Source: Dipteris shenzhenensis
Taxonomy: Eukaryota; Polypodiophyta; Polypodiopsida; Gleicheniales
NCBI GenBank assembly: GCA_047967505.1
Contig: CM106539.1
Direction: 5' to 3' (one strand)
DNA: 64,000 nucleotides
The position numbers were made by a program, and so were the translations under genes. Below, one piece after another: positions 57,613-64,000 of this stretch (position 1 is its first letter; every line of letters begins with the position of its first letter). The notes under the pieces are model-generated. The model saw nothing but the letters and a program-made list of their open reading frames with translations, did no database searches and was not told where the DNA came from.

Positions 57613-58198
57613 TCAAATTGTAGAGGCAGTCGTCCATGGGGGGCAGGGAGATCGTGGAGTAGTAAGAGGAGGAGACAATTTAGATGTACCACTACTACGA
57701 TGACAAGATCTGGAATTGAGTTGTACATGTCGTTGAATGACTAGAGGCGGAAGCAAAATCCCTCCTGAGTCATCTCTTTGGGGAAGTTGTACTTTCGAAA
57801 GTTGCACAACACATTTGGGTCCTTCTACTGGAGTTCTCTGAATTTGGCCCAAGTCCATTGTCATTCCATTGGCTTATACAATGGGTGGACTTGATGATCA
57901 ATGTGTGCACCACAGTAGTAGCACCAAAATTTCTCCACCTTTAAGAAGGGGAGTCACCATCATGGCTGTAGATTGGAATTTGCATTAGTCGTTGGGACTG
58001 GAGCATTGGAGACAAGCCTATATCCTCCTCTTGTGCACTTTGGATGCATGCGTCGCCAGTCGTTGAAGGACTATGTGATGAATTGTGTGAGGGGGATCAC
58101 CTCAAGAATTTTGTAGAGATGGAGGTGGGAGCCCTCAAGCTGGCGCTTCCAATGATGCATTAGCGCACTGTCTGGCAGCTCGTGAAAGGACTGTAAGT
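57613..58198. other. gap without recognised genes
   Basis: No motif is seen on either strand. Confidence 0.35.
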
Positions 58199-60716
58199 CT
58201 AGGAAACATTGGACATCTTTAGGGGGGAAGCAGGCGGGGATGGGGGAGCATCGTCATCTGCAATGGGCATGGGCTCCAGCTCTGGTGTGCCTGTTGGCAT
58301 TGTTGCATCGGCTTCCTCTACAAAATTGGCTGCCTTGAGCAACGTGTTGAAGGCTACGTCAAGAAGGTCGACCAGAGCAGTAGAAGAGATGGATGGGGAG
58401 GTCTCGTGCTCTGCGATAGTAGTGTTAGAGGCATTAGAAGAATACTCGAGCAGTGTTGTTTGAGGGAGGGGAGGTTGGGTGGCTTGTTGGGTGGGTTGGG
58501 CGAGATCCAAAGGACGTGCTGGTGGAATTTTGGTGGGGGGGGCGGTAGCATTAAAGAGGGTGATGGCTTCTTGGCCATCTTCCTCGGTGACTTCCTCAGG
58601 GTATGCTACATGAATTGTTTCAAAATTGCTCACTAAGGACTCAAGCAAGTCTTGGAGATCTTGTAGCACCCTATTGAAGAGGATTATTATGTCGAGGGGG
58701 TTATAGGTGGTGGATTGGAATGCTATTGCAAGGTGCCCTCGAGATTGGACTGTAGAGGCTCAGTTGTAGGTCTACATCCAATTGATGTCTGCTTGCAGAA
58801 TTTTGGGTGTGCAAACCCACGGTGTGAGTTCCTCGGGCTTTGCGACTTGCATCACTTCATCATCTATTTGATAATTAAGGGAGTCGGTGATGATGCGGCA
58901 CCATAGGCTTGAAAATTGAGGAGGATGGGATGGGCGGCTAAGGTCTGGAGATTGGAGGGGTGGAGAAGAGATATAGAAGTGGGTTGGAGATCTAAAGAGA
59001 AGTATGACATGGCTAAGATGGGGCGGCAATGGTCATGATTACAGTGGTGAAGGATGGTGTGGAGGGCATTAGGAGGAAGTGGAGTAGTGAGGTCTAAATG
59101 GAAGATGAGGTTTTGTGCACGGAGTGCATTGAAGTGCATTTGGATGGTCTGGGGGATGGTGCATGGTGCAAGTGTGTATGTGGTGAACTGTGCAGAGACC
59201 TCCCTATACATCTGAAACTCCTATTGCTCTCGATCTTCCAATCCTGACTCCTCTGATTGGTCGCAGGTGCACTGGTGTTCGATCTCAGCTTGGAGGAAAA
59301 CAGTAAGTTCCCTTTCTTGTGCCAGGAGACCCTGTAGAGATCAGATATGTCGATCCTGGTGCTCGTGTTTTCAAGCATACCGCACCTCTGCCTGGTACTT
59401 TTTGTTCAAGCGTTGTTTGTAGGATCAACTCTGCCTTGTCGACCTGGTCCATGATTTCTTGGACCAAGGATTCGCTTAAGGTGAGGTCATCTTTGAGCTT
59501 TGTAAGAGCTAGCTCGAGCTCCTCAGCTTTGTTGGCTCGGTACTCCTTTGCTCTTTGTATTGCTTCTTGGCCCGTGGCTAGGGCTGCAACCACATTAGGG
59601 ATTGGCTATCATGTGCGGAGAGTTGTGCTTGAAGGAGACTAGCTAAGCTATGAGGCTTGTTCCTGCCTCCTCTGCAAAATTGTACGAGCGACCTGTGGGA
59701 GCCATGGCTTCAAAGAGGTGTTGTTTCATTAGGTCCGCACTTGATAATTGCTCGGTTGACATGTGGCTATAGCCACCAAGTGCCCTATATTGGGGCATGT
59801 TGCAAAATTGTAAGGCCTCTACTAGGCTTGCCCATGGAGAGGAAGAGGTGGTGGTGGTGGCGAAGGATGTGCTTCCTTCGGGGGTTGTGGAGACTGAGAC
59901 ATAGGGCGTAGCAGGAGTGGTCGGCGTGGCTCTAGCTCTTGGATGGATGCCAATGGTGATTGTTTCATCACCCTAGACGTCTTCGATGAGAATGGGCTCC
60001 TCTTGATCCCATTTGCCCTTGTTTTGAGAATCTGCCTGCTGGAGTTGCAGTTGTTGGTGCATGAATTCTTGCATCTAGTGGTCCTCATATTGTGCGAGCA
60101 TCTGACTTGGGTCCGGTTGCACATGACCGCCGGTCGAAGTGGCACTAGGTGTTGTCCTTGCTCTCTTGGGCTTTTGACCTCCATCTCTTTGGGCTTTGTC
60201 TGTACTGGCTCTGTGGTGGATTTTTCGGCTAGCCCGAAGTCAACTGGTGGATGCTGATGCCGCAAGTAATAGAGAACCGGCATGTATGACATGGGATTGC
60301 CAATCACTTCCCCGTGTGTGTTGAGGTCGTCCCTCATTTCACTGCAAAAGTAGTTAGCCCAATTGGTCTCCCGGGGCTCCACCAAGCACAGTAGGATATT
60401 TGGCACGATGGACTATTGGTGGTCTGTATGCTTGACTTGTGTGAGCCATTGCAAGGCTCTTGCTGGTCTTTCCACCTCAGTCTTGTGGATGGTTGTGAAC
60501 TAGAGGTTGTGCCTTGCTCTTCTGGCAGTCATAGCGACAGACCGTGCATCCAGCTTCTTCTTCTTGGAGTACTTTTTGTCGATGACTGGTAGGTTGAAGG
60601 GTGCGCATACTAAGTCCTGATTGATTTGGTAGTGGTGGGCCCTTGCATGCTATATCTCGTAGGATGCCAACATTGGTGTTATTGTATGCCTGGAGGAATT
60701 GTGCCAATAACTTCAT
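58199..60716 (-). pseudogene. long decayed ORF of unknown family, element-like
   Basis: The minus strand is coding-like over 2.5 kb but broken by shifts. It starts MKLLAQFLQAYNNTNVGI near 60716. A segment (about 60406-60240) has NWANYFCSEMRDDLN and PVLYYLRHQHPPVD. A Gln/Ser/Pro-rich middle follows, then a coiled-coil-like piece (59593-59285; EELELALTKLKDDLTLSESL), then IDDEVMQVAKPEELTPWVC. It ends in a Pro/Thr/Ala-rich tail with LQDLQDLLESLVSNFETIHV (58669-58199). No enzyme motif is visible. It might belong to the plant mobile-domain or putative plant transposon type of protein, but this is only an impression. Confidence 0.4.
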
Positions 60717-60734
60717 GATGAGGTGGCATGGGAG

Positions 60735-60943
60735 ACAAGCATAGTTAGGTGGTGGAGAGCCACATAGGATGATTGAGAGAATCTAGGAGTAGATTGAGGA
60801 GATGATTGTGGAGCTCTGAAGTCATCAGTGATGTCAGTGAGCATGTATGAGGTGTCTACTTAAGGACCTCACTCTTCTTCATTCCATAATACAAGTATTC
60901 TGAGTTTGTTTCCACTCTACTCTTTCTTTTCAGTTCACCAACA
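60735..60943 (+). repeat. 5' LTR of a small copia-type element, 5'-truncated (209 bp left)
   Basis: It aligns without gaps to the last 209 bp of the 3' LTR (63085-63293) with eight differences by eye, and ends ACCAACA directly before the primer binding site. The first ~79 bp of the LTR, present in the 3' copy, are missing. Confidence 0.92.
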
Positions 60944-60955
60944 TGGTATGAGAGC
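60944..60955 (+). promoter_or_regulatory. primer binding site (initiator Met type, one mismatch)
   Basis: TGGTATGAGAGC follows the LTR end immediately and differs from the standard TGGTATCAGAGC at one base. Confidence 0.85.
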
Positions 60956-61798
60956 CATTTGATCCCCCTTGATCCATTTCTGCCACATCATCATCTTCTT
61001 CTCCATCTTCTTCTTCACCATCTCTTCCTCTTCTTCCCAAAGTTTGCTTAAGCCTGTTCTTCTCTAGTTCTCCACCATTTTCCACGCCCTTCCTGCTGGA
61101 CATCCATCTCAAAGGGGCGAACTTCTGGCTGAAAGGAATTGAAGAAAGACGCCCTCGTTTCGTCGCCATTACACGCAGTTCGTCGATTCTTGCTTCTGCG
61201 TTTTCTCTCAGCATACTCCATACTTCTCTAATTCCTTTCAGGGGGAGGTAGTCCATACCTAGATCTATCTTGTGCTGAAATCTGAGCAACAATGGTTGCT
61301 TATTCAAGCTGAAAACAGAGAAAAACTAGTCGAAATTGGAAAGACTATCTATGGTGCCTTGACGTGTTTTTGCACCTTTTCTTCCCAGAGGACATTCTGT
61401 GGTATATCAGCTCTCTTTTGCCTCAGAAACCCCCTTTTCCTTTGCTCTAAAGAGTAAGCTACAAGCCCTCCAAGTTCAATCTTTTGGTTTTGACAGTTTT
61501 GACAAGTTTTTGAAGATGATGCTACATAAGATGCTATTCTAGCATTTCTAGTTTTTTGAAACTTTCAATAACATCAGTACAAGTGTGGCTTCAGTTGTGC
61601 TTTGAATTGCTATACGTGGTTTTGATTGGAAAGTTTTCATTTTAGCCACCTCTATGAAGCATGTAAGAAAAAGCATCATTGATTGAATATTGGTCACTAG
61701 TCTTTGCTACATTAAGTGCTTATATTTGGAAGCCTTTCAATTGTTTTTAGCCTTGTAAGAGAGAAAGACACTGCCCAATATCTGGGTTAGACCCTCTC

Positions 61799-62512
61799 AT
61801 GGCTACCCTATTGAATATAGATAAGTTCAATGGAAAGGGATTCCACACATGGCAGATGAAGGTGAAATTTGCATTGATGAGGGAAAACCTCTGGGGACTT
61901 GTCAAACTGACTTCAACTGCTTCTTCTACAGCCTCCAATGCTGGAGAATCCTCAACTCTGACACACTGGACAAGGGATCCCGCTAGAGAGGAAAAAGCAT
62001 ATGGTATCATTGCTCTTGCTTTAGGAGATGATTATAGTCACCACATCTCTGACTTAAAGTCTCCTTCAGGAGCTTGGCAGAAGCTTAACATGATTTTTGG
62101 TGCTAGCTCTCACATCTCTAAATTATCACTTAAAATCTCTTTCTTTGAATTGAAGATGGTTAGTGGCACTACTTTGGTAGCTCATGCCAACTACATGCGG
62201 AGTCTTATGACTCAACTAGCTTCTATCAACTCTCCTATTACTCCAGATGATGCTATGGCAGTGTTAAGAGTATGCCTGAATATTATGATCATATAGTTAC
62301 CACTTTGAAAAATCTTCCTAATCCTAATCTTGAAGGTATTATCTCTGCTCTCCAAGAAGAAGAAAGGCATATGGAGCTCAGGAAAAGGCAATGACACTGT
62401 TTATGCTGTAAAAATCCAGAAGGGCAAGTTTACCCCTTGCAATCACTGTGGAAAGACAAATCACCTTTCAAAGGACTGCTTCAAAATCAATCCATGCAAA
62501 CACTGTGGTTAA
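61799..62512 (+). pseudogene. gag of the short copia-type element, with one frameshift
   Basis: MATLLNIDKFNGKGFHTWQM starts at 61799. It continues with KFALMRENLWGLVKL, EKAYGIIALALGDDYSHHI, AWQKLNMIFG and LAHANYMRSLMTQL-like text (VAHANYMRSLMTQL), which are UBN2-type copia gag features. Near 62270 the frame shifts and continues with VSALQEEERHMEL-like residues. It then gives a zinc knuckle CNHCGKTNHLSKDCF (about 62439-62483) and a second half-knuckle CKHCG. The frame ends soon after with an acidic stretch and no pol. It is probably inactive because of the shift. Confidence 0.82.
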
Positions 62513-63005
62513 AACAACCATCATGAGAAGTTTTGCAGGGCCAAAGCAAAGATAGAAAATGCAAATCTACTTTTAGTTGATGAGCCTCCACAAGATGAGG
62601 CATCCTTTGAAGATTATGCATTTTAAATCATCTCTATGTATGCTCCAGATCTCTCTTTTTATGTCAAGGTACTCAGCCTGGATAGTCCTCCAAAATGAAT
62701 GAAATAAACTATTGTGTGTTTTGTAAACACCTCTGGTCACCTTATGATATAGGCCATGTGTATGTTTTGCTCCATGGTACCTCCTGCAGACATTGTGTGC
62801 ATGTACATGCAGGGGAGATAACCATTGAAAGGTCTTTTCGTATCCCTTTTTGTTTACCTTACACCCATGGGAACCCTTGCTAGCTTCAGATCCTAGCCAT
62901 TGATAGATCCATGACCACCATGAGATGGCATGAGACACCTTGTGCTAACTGTATCCTTGACATAGCCTGAGGCATTCCCTTGAGGGGGGGTTTGGAGGGG
63001 GGGTT

Positions 63006-63293
63006 TGATGGGATATCTCAAGGTGTATGCCTCAGGCACACCTTGGTTTCTATGTGTGAGTGCTAGAGGAACAGTTAGGTGCCCACAAGCACAGTTAGGT
63101 GGTGGAAAGCCACATAGGATGATTGAGAGAATCTAGGAGCAGATTGAGGAGATGATTGTGGAGCTCTGAAGTCATCAGTGATGTTAGTGAGCATGTATGA
63201 GGTGCCTACTTAAGTACCTCACTCTTCTTCATTCCATAATGCAAGTATTCTGAGTTTGTGTCCACTCTACTCTTTCTTTTCAGTTCACCAACA
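63006..63293 (+). repeat. 3' LTR of the short copia-type element (288 bp)
   Basis: It starts TGATGGGATATCTC after a GGAGGGGGGGTT polypurine tract and ends CACCAACA. Its last 209 bp match the 5' LTR. The next base belongs to a copia reverse-strand coding frame, which fixes the insertion point at 63293/63294. Confidence 0.9.
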
Positions 63294-64000
63294 GATACAC
63301 CTATATGAATCCCCAAATCTCCCACTAGCCGATCAAGCCATACAGCCTCCTTGCAACCCTCTATGGCTGCAACATACTCAGCCTCTATGGTAGACAAAGC
63401 AACGCACTTCTGTGTGCGAGACATCCACGACACTGCACCACCTGTAAAGGTGAACACATAACCAGAAGTGGATCTCCTTATATCCACATGCCCTACATAG
63501 TCTGAATCTGTGTACCCAAGTACACGCATGTCTCCTCTACCAAAGTAGATGCACATCTCCTTGTTACCCTTCATGAACCTCATGATGCACTTAACTGCCT
63601 CCCAATGCCTCTTTCCTAGATTAGCCATATACCGGCTTACAACTCCCACTACAAATGTAATGTTTGGTCTAGTAGCTATCATAGCATACATAAGACTCCC
63701 AACCAATTATGCATAAGGAACCTTGGCCATCATGGCCCTCTCCTTATCTGATTTGGGACTGTCTGTATGACTCAATTTCACATACGGAGGCAATGGAGTA
63801 CTCACTGCCTTCCCCCCCTCCATATTGAAATGCTGCAATACTTTTGTAACATACTCCTTCTATGAAATCCAAAGGAGTTTCCTACTCCGATCACGTGTGA
63901 TGCGCATACCAAGAATATGACGCAAGTCCCAAATCCTTCATATCAAAGCCCTCATGCAACTTGGCCTTTAATGCATCTAGCTCATAAGTATTCTTGCTAG
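63294..64000 (-). pseudogene. Ty1/copia reverse transcriptase end and RNase H, interrupted by the LTR element
   Basis: On the minus strand, KAKLHEGFDMKDLG opens near 63975. It continues, with shifts, through LVGSLMYAMIATRPNI, GVVSRYMANLGKRHWEAVK, GYTDSDYVGHVDIRRSTSGY, LSTIEAEYVAAIEGCKEAVW and LVGDLGIHIG at 63294. This is the normal order from the end of reverse transcriptase into RNase H, with the EAEY block intact. The frame then runs into the LTR of the other element. The N-terminal side lies outside the window. The rest of RNase H (the HIEV block) is not found on the far side of the insertion. Confidence 0.9.

Larger units (their letters stand above)
60735..63293 (+). mobile_element. short gag-only copia-type LTR element (about 2.6 kb)
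   Basis: The parts in order are truncated 5' LTR, primer site, about 0.8 kb leader, gag (61799-62296), zinc knuckle (62330-62512), a short Asp/Glu-rich end, about 0.4 kb of non-coding DNA, a GA/G-rich polypurine tract (62980-63005) and a full 3' LTR. Protease, integrase, reverse transcriptase and RNase H are absent, so it would depend on another element. This is the layout of terminal-repeat gag elements. Eight differences in 209 LTR bases (3.8%) suggest insertion some time ago. Confidence 0.85.

Overview
This window is repeat-rich nuclear DNA of a land plant. The evidence is degenerate TTTAGGG/CCCTAAA telomere-type arrays, Ty1/copia and Ty3/gypsy elements with plant-type initiator-Met primer binding sites, plant receptor-kinase fragments (G-type lectin/EGF/PAN and LRR), and one intron-containing START-like gene of a plant family. 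Low gene density and very long simple repeats suggest a large genome. A fern or other seed-free plant is a guess, not something the sequence proves. No bacterial-type operon or organelle gene was seen.

Layout. 1-711: 3' end of a copia element and its LTR. 2.4-2.7 kb: a (GA)n tract. 3.4-4.5 kb: an array of eleven short hairpins. 4.5-6.1 kb: a decayed gene with a protein-kinase-like domain. 6.9-8.2 kb (minus): a dead hAT transposase. 8.3-9.9 kb: two tandem-repeat families. 10.5-12.9 kb: decayed element A, with a ParB-like region followed by a bacterial-type amino-methyltransferase. 13.1-18.9 kb: essentially gene-free. 19.6-21.3 kb: broken G-type lectin receptor kinase interrupted by an antisense LRR fragment. 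21.4-22.6 kb: a ~175-bp satellite. 22.6-23.5 kb (minus): a small unknown gene relic. 24.3-26.9 kb (minus): truncated gypsy element. 28.9-29.05 kb: short poly(A) retroposon with an 18-bp target duplication. 29.6-31.0 kb: a five-exon START-like/DUF220-type gene, the only intact-looking host gene here. 32-35 kb (minus): DDE-like transposase gene of the DUF7869-like kind. 35.0-41.4 kb: CCCTAAA-like array, GGGAGT minisatellite, 2.7 kb of GA-rich DNA with embedded palindromes, AT-rich DNA, then a TTTAGGG-like array containing a near-perfect 592-bp duplication. 42.3-47.0 kb: element B, a second, divergent ParB-like plus methyltransferase element, carrying a ~400-bp fold-back insertion. 47.4-48.1 kb (minus): second DUF7869-like fragment. 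48.2-51.5 kb (minus): copia gag, primer binding site, LTR, then gypsy integrase. 52.5-57 kb: two gypsy gag/protease relics and a zinc-finger gene relic. 58.2-60.7 kb (minus): unknown decayed ORF. 60.7-63.3 kb: short gag-only copia-type element nested in an antisense copia reverse transcriptase/RNase H, which runs off the window end.

Almost every coding region carries stops or frameshifts, so the window is mainly a graveyard of mobile elements. The most unusual content is the pair of ParB-like plus beta-class amino-methyltransferase relics (elements A and B), a combination typical of phage and bacterial DNA modification rather than of known plant transposons. Next are the hairpin array, whose stems change sequence but stay paired, and the telomere-flanked purine-rich block.
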